Positions 27,871-37,964 of a stretch of 64,000 nucleotides of DNA are shown here, one piece after another; position 1 is the stretch's first letter; each line of letters starts with the position of its first letter. A model generated the notes under the pieces. It saw nothing but the letters and a program-made list of their open reading frames with translations. It was not told the DNA's origin and did no database searches. The stretch is from Microvirga pakistanensis (lineage in GTDB: Bacteria; Pseudomonadota; Alphaproteobacteria; Rhizobiales; Beijerinckiaceae): positions 64,623 through 128,622 of the forward strand of contig NZ_SPJX01000029.1 in the NCBI RefSeq assembly GCF_004458765.1, given 5' to 3'. Made by a program: the position numbers and the translations under genes.

Positions 27871-28902
27871 TCAACCCCTTCTCCGTATTGCAAACACAGC
27901 TCCCGCCAGGACGATGAAGGCACCGATAACAGCCTTCTGCCAGGTGCTCGGGACCCCGGCCAAAATCAGAACGTTGTTGATCAGTGCCACGAGAAGGACA
28001 CCCAGCAGTGTCCCGGCTACTGTCCCGCGCCCACCAGTGATGCGTGCGCCGCCAAGGACGACCGCCGCAATCACGTCCAACTCAATTCCAGACAAATCGA
28101 ATGGATTCGCCAGCCGGTTGGCAGCCACGTGCATCAGCCCGGCTACACCTGCCAGCATGCCGGCATAGGCGAAGACGAACACGTGCACCGTACGCAGGTT
28201 GTATCCCAGCCGCTCGGCGATGTTCAGACTTCCGCCCATCGCAAAGACGGCCCGCCCCATGAGAGTTCGCTCCAGGAGCCACCACGTCAAGATCGCCGCC
28301 GCGGCGAGAACCAGCACGAAAGCGGGGAGCTGGGTCTGCCCCCCACTGGCGGTGTTGAGGGTCAGCAGCGTCGCCTTGCCGAATGCATCCATGGCCGGCG
28401 GAACGTTCATGAACAGCTCGGTCCCGATAAACGTCAGCAGGAAACCGCGGAAGACGTACTGCGTTCCGATCGTGACAATCAGGGATGGTGCGCTGAGCGT
28501 GTGCACCAGAAGACCGTTCAGCGCGCCCAGCAGCATTCCACCGCCTGCCCCCGCCAGAAGGATGAGAGCCAATGGAGCATCTGGCCAGAATTGAACGACC
28601 GCTTTTGTCAGCGAGTACATGACGAGCGCTGCAATTGCCGCGAACGAAACGTCCAGTCCGCCAGCGGCCAGCACAACCAGGACGCCAAGCGCGAAGAGGC
28701 CCAGGACTACCGACGCGCGCAAGATGTCGAACAGATTTGCGACACTGTAGAACGTTGGATTGATTGCGCCGACGACCCCGCAAACGAGAACGATCAGCAG
28801 GAGGGTGAAGCTCGAGGGCCGGCGGACGAGCCAGTCCATCACCTGCCATGAGCGTGACGGTGCCGATTTCACAGCGATAGGGAGTGTCGATGTCGTCATC
28901 AT
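27871..28902 (-). CDS. Sugar ABC importer permease (RbsC-like)
   Basis: A 343-residue CUT2-class permease with eight to ten hydrophobic segments. The ribose-permease signature appears as GGLDVSFAAIAAL near residue 80 and GIELDVIAAVVLGGARITGGRGTVAGTLLG near the C-terminus. Its ATG overlaps the ATPase stop (ATGA). It is the second permease of this transporter, the two permeases standing at opposite sides of the binding-protein and ATPase genes. Confidence 0.92.
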   Translation of the reverse strand: MMTTSTLPIAVKSAPSRSWQVMDWLVRRPSSFTLLLIVLVCGVVGAINPTFYSVANLFDILRASVVLGLFALGVLVVLAAGGLDVSFAAIAALVMYSLTKAVVQFWPDAPLALILLAGAGGGMLLGALNGLLVHTLSAPSLIVTIGTQYVFRGFLLTFIGTELFMNVPPAMDAFGKATLLTLNTASGGQTQLPAFVLVLAAAAILTWWLLERTLMGRAVFAMGGSLNIAERLGYNLRTVHVFVFAYAGMLAGVAGLMHVAANRLANPFDLSGIELDVIAAVVLGGARITGGRGTVAGTLLGVLLVALINNVLILAGVPSTWQKAVIGAFIVLAGAVFAIRRRG

Positions 28903-30470
28903 GCAGCTTCCTTGCTGATGCCTTCAGCTAGCATTTCTTTATAGATGTCGCCTTCCTGCACATTATCGGCGCGGAAGCTACGTGTGATGTTGCCTTTGCG
29001 CATGACCAGAATGCGGTCGCAGTTCTGCAGCAGCTCTGGCAGGTCGTCGCTGATGATGATGACACCGAGGCCCTCGTCTGCCAGACGCTGAATAATTCTA
29101 TAGATCGTGTCCTTGGAGCCGACGTCCACGCCGACGGTCGGGCCGTGCAGGATCAGGACCTTGGGCTGGATTGTCAGCCAGCGCCCAATCAGTACACGCT
29201 GCTGGTTTCCACCCGAGAGTGATTTCACAGGCCGGTCGATATCAGGTGTCGCGACCTGAAGGTCGGCGATAATCTTATTGGCGAGTTGGTCGGATTCGCT
29301 CTTGTTGAGCCATCCAAGCGCGCCCCGCAGACGATCGAGGACGGCCACGACGATGTTGTCCCGAATCGGTTTGTCGAGGAACAAGCCCTCGTCCAGCCTG
29401 TCCTCCGGCACGTAGCCGATCCCGGCCTGGATTGCATCGACCGGTCGGCGTAGGGAAACGCTTTGTCCTTCGAGTTCGATTCCGCCGCGGTCGGCAGGCT
29501 CGACGCCCGCCAGGGCTTTAGCAAGTTCATTACGGCCTGAATCCAGGAGGCCCGTGATCCCGAGGATCTCTCCGCGTCCGAGAACGAACGATGCGTCGTC
29601 GAACGCGGAACGCAGGCCCAGGGCGCGCACGGTCAGCAGCGGTTCACCGGCAGCGGTCACATGCCGATAGCGGGTGTCCTCGATCGGCTTGCCAGTCATC
29701 CACTGGGCAATTTCCTTTTTCGTGAAGCTGTTGATCGGCCCTTGCCGAACCTTCTGGCCGTCGCGGAAGACGATCACCTCGCCGCCGATGGCGTAGCACT
29801 CGTCCAGCTTATGGCTGACGAATAGGACCGCCACACCCTGCTGGCGCAAATCTTCGACCACTTTGATTAGGTTGTCGACCTCACGCCTGGTCAGCGAAGT
29901 GGTAGGCTCATCCATGATGACCATGCGCGCCTGCACAGCAATCGCACGGGCAATGGCTATCAACTGCCGGGTGGCAATTGGCAGATCCTCGACAGGCGTG
30001 CCAAGGAAGGCGGCAGTCGTCGGCAGGTTTACGGCTGCCAAAGCACGCTGCGCAGTTTCCCTCAACCGTTTTCTGTCCAACGCGTGGGCCAAGCGGCCCT
30101 GATGCCGGACGAGTTGCTCGCTGAGGCCGACGTTCTCCGCTACGCTGAGGTTCGGCAACAGCGATAGATCCTGGTAGACGGTTTCGATGCCGGCCGAGAG
30201 AGACTCGATGGATGTAAGGGAACCGTAGGATTTCCCCTGAATGATGATCTCGCCTTCATCGGGAGGCTGCGCGCCTGCGATGATCTTGATGAGCGTGCTC
30301 TTCCCGCAGCCGTTCTCACCCATCAGGTGATAGATCTTTCCCGCCTCGATCGTAAGGCTGACGCCGCGCAACGCATGCACACCGGCAAAACGCTTGTGCA
30401 CACCGCGCAACTCGAGAAAGGGTGTTCCCACCGCTGCGCTGTCGGATGCTTGGTTCGAAGGAGACATCAT
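28899..30470 (-). CDS. Sugar ABC importer ATPase (RbsA-like, double domain)
   Basis: A 523-residue CUT2 ATPase with two ABC domains. The first has GENGCGKST, a signature region PIATRQLIAIARAIA and IMDEPTTSL; the second has LSGGNQQRVLIGRWL and a Walker B ILHGPTVGVDVG. The second Walker A is degenerate (GLLDSGRNELAK), which is normal for RbsA-type proteins. The tandem ATG at 30470 is taken as the start; a TTG twelve bases upstream is the alternative. Confidence 0.92.
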   Translation of the reverse strand: MMSPSNQASDSAAVGTPFLELRGVHKRFAGVHALRGVSLTIEAGKIYHLMGENGCGKSTLIKIIAGAQPPDEGEIIIQGKSYGSLTSIESLSAGIETVYQDLSLLPNLSVAENVGLSEQLVRHQGRLAHALDRKRLRETAQRALAAVNLPTTAAFLGTPVEDLPIATRQLIAIARAIAVQARMVIMDEPTTSLTRREVDNLIKVVEDLRQQGVAVLFVSHKLDECYAIGGEVIVFRDGQKVRQGPINSFTKKEIAQWMTGKPIEDTRYRHVTAAGEPLLTVRALGLRSAFDDASFVLGRGEILGITGLLDSGRNELAKALAGVEPADRGGIELEGQSVSLRRPVDAIQAGIGYVPEDRLDEGLFLDKPIRDNIVVAVLDRLRGALGWLNKSESDQLANKIIADLQVATPDIDRPVKSLSGGNQQRVLIGRWLTIQPKVLILHGPTVGVDVGSKDTIYRIIQRLADEGLGVIIISDDLPELLQNCDRILVMRKGNITRSFRADNVQEGDIYKEMLAEGISKEAA

Positions 30471-30527
30471 GCTCGGGTCCAAAGATGGGCCGGGCGCCGC
30501 AGCGCCCGGCCTCGCTGATCGTCGTGG

Positions 30528-31523
30528 TTAGAAAGGATACTGCTTGTAATTGGACTTATCGACGTCCACCCAGGCTTCTCCGGTGATGATGACGCCGGCA
30601 CCGGCGCCCTTCTTCACGCTAACCTTTTCGTAGCCCTTCACACCGAGATTCATGCCGTCCGTGATTGGCTTGCCTTCGACTACGAGTTGCGCAACCTTGT
30701 TCATTACGATGCCGGCATCCTTGGGATCCCAGAAGCCAATGCCGTCGACGGCGCCGCTTTCGAGATACTTGCCGCTATCCTGCGGAAGCCCCAGTCCGAC
30801 AACGCAGGTCTTGTCCTGAAGGCCCGCCTCCTCCACAGCACGGCCAATGCCGATCACGTCGATCGCGGAGCCGCCCTGAAAGCCCTTGATATCAGGATGC
30901 TTACGGAGGATTTCCTTAGCCTTCTGGTATGCGTTGTTCGCGTCGTTGAACGACTCGTTCTTGGCGTCCACCAAGGTCATGTTTGAATACTTCTTGGCGT
31001 TCTCCGCTCCGCCGTCGGCCCACTGGACGTGAGTCAGACTTCCCAGCGAGCCGACGAAGGACGTCCACTTGCCGGATTCACCCATGCATTTTGCCATGCG
31101 CTCGTTCAAGCGGGCACCGAATGCCTTGTTGTCGAAGGCCTCAATGTCGGCCAAGGTATTCTTCTGGGTATCGGCCTCGTGGGTGATGACCTTGATGCCC
31201 CGATCCATGGCGCGCTTGAACACACCTTCCAGCGAGGACGGGTCCATCGGAACGACAGCGATGGCCGTGACCTTCTTTGCCACGAGATCCTCGATCAGAC
31301 GCTGCTGCTGTGCCGCATCGGCCTTCGCCGGGCCGGTTTGGCTTGCCGCAATGCTCGGCGTGTTGCTGTCGAACTCCTTAACGCCTTCTTCCATGCGCTT
31401 GAACCAAGTCTCGCCGGTCACCTTCACGACCGTCACGATGGTCGACTCACTCTGCGCGTACAAAGCCGAGCTTCCTACGACGCATGCCAGGGCTGCGCCC
31501 CCCCAGACTGCCTTACGAATCAT
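30528..31523 (-). CDS. Sugar-binding periplasmic protein (CUT2 type)
   Basis: A 331-residue binding protein of the ribose/autoinducer-2 group (PF13407). The signal peptide is KAVWGGAALACVVGSSALYA. The mature part has VVKVTGETWFKRMEEGVKEF, LVAKKVTAIAVVPMDPSSL and GIKVITHEADTQ, typical of RhaS/LsrB-like proteins. A strong GGAGGA site precedes the ATG at 31523. The ligand cannot be read from sequence; the catabolic genes around it suggest a small sugar, tetritol or ketose. Confidence 0.9.
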   Translation of the reverse strand: MIRKAVWGGAALACVVGSSALYAQSESTIVTVVKVTGETWFKRMEEGVKEFDSNTPSIAASQTGPAKADAAQQQRLIEDLVAKKVTAIAVVPMDPSSLEGVFKRAMDRGIKVITHEADTQKNTLADIEAFDNKAFGARLNERMAKCMGESGKWTSFVGSLGSLTHVQWADGGAENAKKYSNMTLVDAKNESFNDANNAYQKAKEILRKHPDIKGFQGGSAIDVIGIGRAVEEAGLQDKTCVVGLGLPQDSGKYLESGAVDGIGFWDPKDAGIVMNKVAQLVVEGKPITDGMNLGVKGYEKVSVKKGAGAGVIITGEAWVDVDKSNYKQYPF

Positions 31524-31610
31524 TGTAGTTCCTCCACTGAGCTTCTTTGATTTCATGTCGATGCGTGTGTTGTTCAGAGCTGTAATGTCGGGTCTCCATG
31601 GCTGATTTAG

Positions 31611-32642
31611 TCAAAGCGGCGGCCGGGTCGCAGTGCCCCCCTTATGGGGCGCCTGAGACCAAAACATCCTGAGATCAATCCTTGAGCTGGCAAGGAAGAG
31701 CAGCAGCAGGAGCCCCCAGGCGCAGTCGCGGAAGAAATTTGAAATATCGAGAAAGTTGAACGTGCTCGACAGGATCTGGAGTGCCGTGGCCGAAAGCACC
31801 AGGCAGATCATTCGACCGTAGCCGCCTTCCGGTCGCACGCCTGCCATCACGACGATCAGGATCGCGATCAACACATAGGAGCTGCCATAATCCCACTTCG
31901 CGCTGGAAGTGCGCGCCGCGATGACGATCCCGGCCACCGACGCGAGAACCCCTGAGATCGTGTAGACCATCATGAGCATGCGGATGCGGGGAACGCCGGC
32001 ATATTGCGCCGCCCGGGCGTTGGTTCCCATCAGGAAGAGACGTACGCCGTTCGGGCTGAAGCGCATCCAGGCACCGATCGCCAGGGCAATCACAGCGAAG
32101 AGAGCAAAGCTCCAGGGTACGTTGAGGATGTTCTCATAGCCGAGTGTTTCAAGGAAGCCCGCACCATCGATGCGCACGCCCGAGCCATTGGTCAGCGCCA
32201 CCGCCATGCCGGTGAACAACAGCTGAGTGCCAAGAGTACACAAGATCGGCGTCAGCCCAACGATCGCAATGAGGACGCTGTTGAGGAGCCCGCCCAGCAG
32301 CCCCACAGTCAAGGCGACCGCGCAGAACACCACGGCATAGAGCTGCGGAGCCTCATCCGGGGCCACCAATCCTGGAACGAGCAGGCCTGCGACCACGGCG
32401 GAAAGATTGGCAAGAGCAATGCCCGACAGGTCAATGCCCCCGTTTCCCGAAATCATTGCCAGCATAACGCCGATGGCGAGAAGCCCCAGCTCGGGAATTT
32501 GGCTCGCCATGGATTGCAGGTTGTAGGGATCCAGAAAGTCCGCCCCGGTCAGCACGGCGGCGCATGCAAGCACAAGGATATTAACGCCGACCAGAAAGTT
32601 CAGCTGACCATCAGAAAAGGCGCGCTTCACCAAGACCTCCAT
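31611..32642 (-). CDS. Sugar ABC importer permease (RbsC-like), first gene of the operon
   Basis: A 343-residue CUT2 permease (AISGNGGIDLSGIALANLSAV, GLTPILCTLGTQLLFTG, and a GVRPEGGYGR segment in place of the usual GG-T-GG loop). It is divergent from the kinase gene across a 443-base control region. The first permease partner of the RbsC-like protein downstream, so the channel is a heterodimer. Confidence 0.92.
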   Translation of the reverse strand: MEVLVKRAFSDGQLNFLVGVNILVLACAAVLTGADFLDPYNLQSMASQIPELGLLAIGVMLAMISGNGGIDLSGIALANLSAVVAGLLVPGLVAPDEAPQLYAVVFCAVALTVGLLGGLLNSVLIAIVGLTPILCTLGTQLLFTGMAVALTNGSGVRIDGAGFLETLGYENILNVPWSFALFAVIALAIGAWMRFSPNGVRLFLMGTNARAAQYAGVPRIRMLMMVYTISGVLASVAGIVIAARTSSAKWDYGSSYVLIAILIVVMAGVRPEGGYGRMICLVLSATALQILSSTFNFLDISNFFRDCAWGLLLLLFLASSRIDLRMFWSQAPHKGGTATRPPL

Positions 32643-32870
32643 GCACCCGCCGCATCAGGCGCCCCAAACAGAGCAAGATGCTTAAATCCACTATCTGCCC
32701 CAGGACTCGCAGCAGCGGTTATGATCCCGACGCAACGCGAGCTTAGCGCCGCTTCCGCAGGGCTAGCCCAAACTCCAGCGGCTCCGTCCGCTCCCATCCC
32801 AGGTTCGACGGCCTCCGCCACCAAATCTTGAGCAGTTGCTCGCCTATAGATCTTATTCTCCGCTCTCTTT

Positions 32871-32884
32871 TGGGCAAGTGCCCA
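32871..32884. promoter_or_regulatory. Palindrome 1 in the sugar control region
   Basis: TGGGCA-AG-TGCCCA, perfect 6+2+6 inverted repeat, in the divergent region between the transporter operon and the kinase gene. Operator candidate for the SorC-family regulator. Confidence 0.45.
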
Positions 32885-32888
32885 GGCA

Positions 32889-32904
32889 TTGGACTTTTGT
32901 TCAA
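32889..32904. promoter_or_regulatory. Palindrome 2 in the sugar control region
   Basis: TTGGAC-TTTT-GTTCAA, a one-mismatch inverted repeat immediately beside palindrome 1, in AT-rich DNA that may include a promoter. Confidence 0.35.
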
Positions 32905-32987
32905 TGGCCGGTCATGCACGAAAACCGTTATCTTATAAAGTGTTCAACCGACTTACATCAAGCTGAGCACCCTTATCGGCCCGATAA

Positions 32988-33004
32988 TTTGACGGTCTGT
33001 CAAA
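32988..33004. promoter_or_regulatory. Palindrome 3 before the kinase gene
   Basis: TTTGAC-GGTCT-GTCAAA, a perfect 6+5+6 inverted repeat 82 bases before the kinase start. Its size and position fit a repressor operator of the kinase-transketolase pair. Confidence 0.5.
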
Positions 33005-33085
33005 GGTGCTGCGAGGCACAAGTCTGAGCATTCGCTCTTTATCGGATCAAACGTTCCAACAGGACATCATAGCCGGAGGCTGCTT

Positions 33086-34837
33086 ATGAACCGCATCATC
33101 AACAACCCGGACTTGGTCGTTGAGGATATGCTGAAAGGCTGGCTGCTGGCCCACGCAGATACCGTGACCGGAACCGAAAACCCCCGGGTGGTCAAACGGG
33201 TCGGATCGCCACAAACCGGCAAAGTGGGAGTGGTGACTGGCGGTGGGTCGGGCCACGAACCGGCCTTCTTGGGATATGTAGGCGAAGGACTGCTCGATGC
33301 GGTAGCCGTGGGCGAGATCTTTTCGTCGCCGACCGCAAAGAGCTTCCTTGACGCCATGCGGGAGGCTGATGGCGGCGCGGGCGTGGCATGTCTCTACGGC
33401 AACTATGCCGGTGACAACATGAACGTGAAAATGGCCATACAAATGGCTGAGCGCGAAGGCATCATCGTGAAGACGGTTGTCGCCAATGACGATGTGCCCT
33501 CCGCCCCCAAGGGGGACGAACCCAAGCGCCGTGGCGTGGCGGGAGAGATCCTGATGTGGAAAGTCGGATCGGCCAAGGCCGCGATGGGGGCCTCCCTGGA
33601 CGAGGTGATTGCTGTCGCCCAGAAGGCGATTTCCAACACCCGCAGCGTCGGCATTGGTCTGTCAGCCTGCATCATTCCTGCCGTCGGCAAGGCCAATTTC
33701 ACGATCGAGCCGGGCACCATGGAAGTCGGGATCGGACACCATGGCGAGCCAGGCATCGATGTTCGCAAAACGGCGAGCGCCGCCGAAATGGCCGACATGA
33801 TGCTCAGCATCATTCTGCCGGACCTCCCCTTCGCCCATGGAGACAAGGTGGCCGTGCTCGTTTCCGGCCTCGGCGCCACGCCTCTGATGGAACAGTATAT
33901 TCTGTATGCCGAAGTCGCCGAGCGGCTTAAGGCCCATGGCATCACAGTCGGCTTCAATCTCATCGGGAACCTTTTCACGTCGCTGGAGATGATGGGCATC
34001 ACGCTCACGGTGATGAAGCTTGATGACGAGTTGGAAGCCTGCCTGACAGCCCCCTGCCGGTCGGTCGGCGTGACGGTCGCGGGTGATCTGCCGCGCGGCA
34101 ATGCTCCAGCGACGTCGGCGGTTCGCTCGTCGGGCCGTCAAGAGGCGCGCAAGGTTCTTGAAGCCTCGGCCCGGACGATGACCGGCTCCACGATCGAGCT
34201 GCGTCAGGCCGGCAGCATCGTGCGGGATCTCATCGCCACCATCAACGCCAATCGGGCCTACCTGAGCGAGATCGATGGCCTCATCGGCGACGGGGACCAC
34301 GGCATCAACATGAGCAAAGGCTTCACCGGGTGTGGAGCACGACTGGATGCTCTGGGCGAAAAGGCCGAGGACCTGCCGGTGGCCCTGGAGCAGCTGTCGC
34401 AGGCTCTGATGGATGACATCGGCGGCTCGATGGGCCCTCTTTACGGAAACTTCTTCCTCGGCTTCCATGACGTGCTCAAGCCCTACCCGGAAATGGATGC
34501 CGCGCTGTTCGGCGAGGCTCTGGCAGCCGCAGTTGCGAATGTGCAGGGAATGGGCAACGCTCAGGTTGGAGACAAGACCCTTATCGACACCCTGGTGCCC
34601 GCCCTGGACGCCTACCACCATGCACTGGCCTCCGGCTCGAGCTTCGGGCAAAGCCTTGAGGCGATGAGGGTTGCGGCCGAGAAGGGCAAGGACTCCACCA
34701 AGCAATTGCAGGCGCGGATCGGCCGCTCGGCTCGCCTCGGAGAGCGCTCGATCGGTGTTCTCGATGCGGGCGCCACCTCGTGCTTCCTGATCCTCGAATC
34801 GATGGCAAAGTCCCTGGAGCGCATGCTGCCCAAGTGA
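33086..34837 (+). CDS. Dihydroxyacetone-kinase-family enzyme, fused DhaK-DhaL (ATP type)
   Basis: A 583-residue kinase joining a DhaK domain (residues 1-~335) and a DhaL domain (~360-583), the architecture of ATP-dependent dihydroxyacetone kinases and of the tetrulose kinases DerK and LerK. The covalent substrate-binding His is His219 in GHHGEPG; the DhaK core shows [21 protein letters not shown]. The DhaL metal site is Asp402-x-Asp404 in [19 protein letters not shown] stands before the ATG. The product could be dihydroxyacetone phosphate or erythrulose-4-phosphate; the RpiB isomerase and transketolase nearby fit the latter. Confidence 0.92.
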   Translation: MNRIINNPDLVVEDMLKGWLLAHADTVTGTENPRVVKRVGSPQTGKVGVVTGGGSGHEPAFLGYVGEGLLDAVAVGEIFSSPTAKSFLDAMREADGGAGVACLYGNYAGDNMNVKMAIQMAEREGIIVKTVVANDDVPSAPKGDEPKRRGVAGEILMWKVGSAKAAMGASLDEVIAVAQKAISNTRSVGIGLSACIIPAVGKANFTIEPGTMEVGIGHHGEPGIDVRKTASAAEMADMMLSIILPDLPFAHGDKVAVLVSGLGATPLMEQYILYAEVAERLKAHGITVGFNLIGNLFTSLEMMGITLTVMKLDDELEACLTAPCRSVGVTVAGDLPRGNAPATSAVRSSGRQEARKVLEASARTMTGSTIELRQAGSIVRDLIATINANRAYLSEIDGLIGDGDHGINMSKGFTGCGARLDALGEKAEDLPVALEQLSQALMDDIGGSMGPLYGNFFLGFHDVLKPYPEMDAALFGEALAAAVANVQGMGNAQVGDKTLIDTLVPALDAYHHALASGSSFGQSLEAMRVAAEKGKDSTKQLQARIGRSARLGERSIGVLDAGATSCFLILESMAKSLERMLPK

Positions 34838-34887
34838 TGGCGCCGCTCCCCACTCGAAACTTCGGGCAATTCCATTCGAGGCACCTT

Positions 34888-36906
34888 ATGACCGGTCTTG
34901 TGAACCGAACCACTCTGGCTAATGCATTGCGAGTGTTAGCGGTAGACGCTGTCCAACAGGCAAATTCGGGGCACCCGGGCATGCCCATGGGCATGGCCGA
35001 TATCGCCGAGGCCTTGTGGCGCCACCATATGCGTCACAACCCCGCCAATCCCGCCTGGCCGAACCGTGACCGTTTCGTTCTGAGCAACGGCCATGGGTCG
35101 ATGCTTCTCTATGGGCTGTTGCATCTCACGGGCTATGACTTGCCAATAGAGGAAATCAAGCAGTTCCGGCAGCTGCACAGCCGTACCCCAGGTCATCCCG
35201 AGTTGGGATACACGCCAGGAGTGGAGACAACCACGGGGCCTCTCGGTCAGGGGCTTGCAAATGCGGTCGGCATGGCTCTGGCCGAGAAGCTGCTCGCGAG
35301 CGAATTCAATCGCGACGGATTCCCGCTCATCGACCACCATACCTTCGTGTTCATGGGCGATGGCTGCTTGATGGAAGGCGTAAGCCACGAGGCTTGCTCC
35401 CTCGCCGGCACATGGGGGCTCGGGAAGCTGATCGCGTTCTGGGACGACAACGGCATATCGATCGACGGACACGTGGAAGGCTGGTTCACGGACGACACGC
35501 CGGCTCGCTTCGAAGCCTATGGCTGGCACGTCATCCGCAACATCGACGGGCACAACTCCACGGCGCTGGACGCCGCCATAGCTGAAGCCAAGGCCGAGGT
35601 GCGACGGCCGACGCTGATCTGCTGCAAGACCGTTATCGGAAAAGGGTCACCCAACAAGGCAGGTACTCACGATAGCCATGGCGCGCCGCTGGGAGCCGAT
35701 GAGGTGGCTGCAGTGCGTTCCGAACTCGGCTGGCCGCACCCCGCCTTCGAAGTTCCCCATGCTGTCCGCAGCGCATGGGATGCTCGGGATGCCGGCGCGG
35801 CGCTCGAGGCATCGTGGAACGAGCAGTTCGCGGCCTATGAGCGAGTTCATCCGGGACTGGCCCAGGAGCTTCGCCGGCGCCTCTCCGGACGTCTGCCTGC
35901 CGGTTTCAGGGAGCAGGCCAAGGCGGCTGCCGATGCGGTCGCTGCCAAAGGCGAGACAATTGCCAGCCGCAAGGCGAGCCAGAATGCAATCGCACTGCTC
36001 GCCCCGACATTGCCGGAACTGATCGGCGGCTCCGCGGATCTGGCCGGCTCCAACCTGACTCTTTGGAAGCAGGCGCGTGATGCCAATCAGCCGAGCGGCG
36101 GCAACTACGTGTACTACGGCGTGCGGGAATTCGGCATGGCTGCCATCATGAATGGTCTGGCGCTGCACGGAGGATTCCGACCGTTTGGCGGGACATTCCT
36201 GATGTTCTCTGAGTACGCCCGCAACGCACTCCGAATGGCGGCCTTGATGAGACTCAATCCGATTTACGTGTTCACGCACGACTCCATCGGCCTGGGTGAG
36301 GACGGCCCGACGCATCAGCCTATCGAACAGACCGCCACCCTGCGCCTCATGCCAAACATGGACGTGTGGCGCCCCTGCGACGCGGTTGAAACTCAGGTTG
36401 CATGGCAGGCGGCGATCGAAAGCAGCGACCATCCAACGAGCCTCATCCTCAGCCGACAGAACCTGCCTCATAACCAACGTAGCATCGAGCAGATCGAGGC
36501 GATTGCCCGTGGTGGATATGTGCTGAGTGAGCCTGCCGAGAGCCCTGTTGCGGTCATCATAGCAACGGGTTCGGAGGTGAGCCTAGCCATGGCGGCGCAG
36601 CGTCGCCTGGCAGAGGCAGGCGTGCATGTCCGTGTCGTCTCGATGCCATCGACGTTCCGTTTCGACCGGCAGGAAACATCATGGCAGGAATCGGTTTTGC
36701 CAGGACACTTGCCGCGCGTAGCCGTGGAGGCTGGCGTTTCCGATTACTGGCGTAAATATGTCGGGCTCAATGGAGCCGTTGTCGGCATCGACAGCTTCGG
36801 CGAGTCCGCTCCTGCACAGGCGCTCTTCGAGCATTTCGGCGTGACTGAGGCGGCAGTTGTCGCAGCCGTGCAAAGGGTACTTGCCGTGGAGGGCACCCGC
36901 GCCTGA
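34888..36906 (+). CDS. tkt: Transketolase
   Basis: A 672-residue thiamine-diphosphate enzyme. [19 protein letters not shown] holds the first active His, the ThDP motif runs from Gly157-Asp158-Gly159 ([13 protein letters not shown]) to WDDN, and [14 protein letters not shown] is the pyrimidine-domain signature. It transfers two-carbon units between sugar phosphates, including to erythrose-4-phosphate. The ATG at 34888 has GAGG upstream and gives the normal N-terminus; an ATG at 34837 overlapping the kinase stop is possible. Co-directional with the kinase, 50 bases apart. A dihydroxyacetone-synthase activity (formaldehyde acceptor) cannot be excluded from sequence. Confidence 0.93.
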   Translation: MTGLVNRTTLANALRVLAVDAVQQANSGHPGMPMGMADIAEALWRHHMRHNPANPAWPNRDRFVLSNGHGSMLLYGLLHLTGYDLPIEEIKQFRQLHSRTPGHPELGYTPGVETTTGPLGQGLANAVGMALAEKLLASEFNRDGFPLIDHHTFVFMGDGCLMEGVSHEACSLAGTWGLGKLIAFWDDNGISIDGHVEGWFTDDTPARFEAYGWHVIRNIDGHNSTALDAAIAEAKAEVRRPTLICCKTVIGKGSPNKAGTHDSHGAPLGADEVAAVRSELGWPHPAFEVPHAVRSAWDARDAGAALEASWNEQFAAYERVHPGLAQELRRRLSGRLPAGFREQAKAAADAVAAKGETIASRKASQNAIALLAPTLPELIGGSADLAGSNLTLWKQARDANQPSGGNYVYYGVREFGMAAIMNGLALHGGFRPFGGTFLMFSEYARNALRMAALMRLNPIYVFTHDSIGLGEDGPTHQPIEQTATLRLMPNMDVWRPCDAVETQVAWQAAIESSDHPTSLILSRQNLPHNQRSIEQIEAIARGGYVLSEPAESPVAVIIATGSEVSLAMAAQRRLAEAGVHVRVVSMPSTFRFDRQETSWQESVLPGHLPRVAVEAGVSDYWRKYVGLNGAVVGIDSFGESAPAQALFEHFGVTEAAVVAAVQRVLAVEGTRA

Positions 36907-37138
36907 GCGGGCCCCGACGAGCCGCTGTCTGCATGGCACAAGTCCGCTCCCGACTGACGATCTGCCCGAGATGTCAGTCCTGGAGGTCTTGCCAGGTGCG
37001 CTGTAGATGACCCTCCTCCGCCACGGCCTCCCGGTGACGGGTTTCCTCCCTAAACCCGACGCCCCCAGGAAGCCTTTTTTCTCGCTGCCTGTGCGTGGCG
37101 CCGTCGCGCTTGGGCTGGCTTATCATTGAGGTTGCGTC

Positions 37139-37288
37139 ATGTTTTTGTCAGTCATTCTTTCAGGCTTGCGTCGCTGGCTGCGTGCTCGCGAAACGGCACG
37201 GCAATTGAGTGCCCTGTCCGACCGTGACTTGTCCGACATTGGCATTGCAAGACACGATATCGGGCAAGTGACGCGCCAAGGCCTCTGA
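37139..37288 (+). CDS. DUF1127 small protein
   Basis: A 49-residue protein with the DUF1127 core: RRWLRARETARQLSALSDRDLSDIGIARHDI. Such proteins are abundant in alphaproteobacteria; small Arg-rich members have been linked to RNA turnover and to phosphate and carbon metabolism. The GTTGCGTC before the ATG is a weak ribosome site. Length and motif match the family well. Confidence 0.85.
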   Translation: MFLSVILSGLRRWLRARETARQLSALSDRDLSDIGIARHDIGQVTRQGL

Positions 37289-37832
37289 AGCCTGAACTGG
37301 CTGCCGCTACGGCGAAGAAGATTGGGTGAGGGGCTAGGGCGGCAGTGCATCCGTGCCTGTCCTTGCCCCTCAGGTCAAGCGACCACGGGGCTCACCTAAA
37401 GCGGCTCGATGACACCTACATGACGCCGCTGCGACTGATTCCTGGTCGCAACCATCCTTTGAACTCTGCCTTGAGCGGCCTTTCTCTATCGCTACGAGCG
37501 TGATGCCCGAACCGTGCTGATCCCCCATCGTCACATCCGTCGATCAGCGGCAGATCTTCCGAAACCTGCGTCGAAAGACCAGGGACAACTGGCGAGGTGT
37601 ACTTCAACGGGTTGGACTAGCGCACATCCCTGATAGAGGAAGGCTAAGCTGCGGCCGCCGATGGCTGATCACGCCTGCTCACGACAAAGAGAAGCGCCCC
37701 GCGTGTGCAGAGGCGCTGAAGTTCCAGGGAGGATCGGCCCCCCAGCCGCTCCATCATGGACCATGACCAGAATGCCTGAAGAACAAGGCTGTGGCTGTAT
37801 CGAAAAGAGCACAGGCGAAGAGAGATGCACTC
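37289..37832. other. Gene-poor stretch, 544 bases
   Basis: No supported gene; a few short frames without motif or ribosome site. Confidence 0.5.
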
Positions 37833-37964
37833 TCAGAGGCTGGCCAGCAGGAGGCTGATGCCGAGCAGGGCCGCAAGCGAGACGACAAACCGGATGGCGG
37901 CGCCTTTGAACGTTGGTGCCGACGCCGGAGGAAAATCCGGCACTGCGACATCTGTCTGACGCAT
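37833..37964 (-). CDS. Small single-span membrane protein, 43 residues
   Basis: MRQTDVAVPDFPPASAPTFK is followed by one hydrophobic segment (AIRFVVSLAALLGISLLLASL). GAGG stands about nine bases before the ATG. Short, but start site and composition make it plausible. No family recognised. Confidence 0.45.
   Translation of the reverse strand: MRQTDVAVPDFPPASAPTFKGAAIRFVVSLAALLGISLLLASL

Noticed and set aside
32004..32831. A 275-codon plus-strand frame
   Set aside because: Antisense to the RbsC-like permease gene, whose membrane protein is clear.
37038..37080. CGGGTTT/AAACCCG hairpin with a later T-run after the transketolase gene
   Set aside because: The T-run starts about 16 bases beyond the stem, too far for a normal intrinsic terminator.
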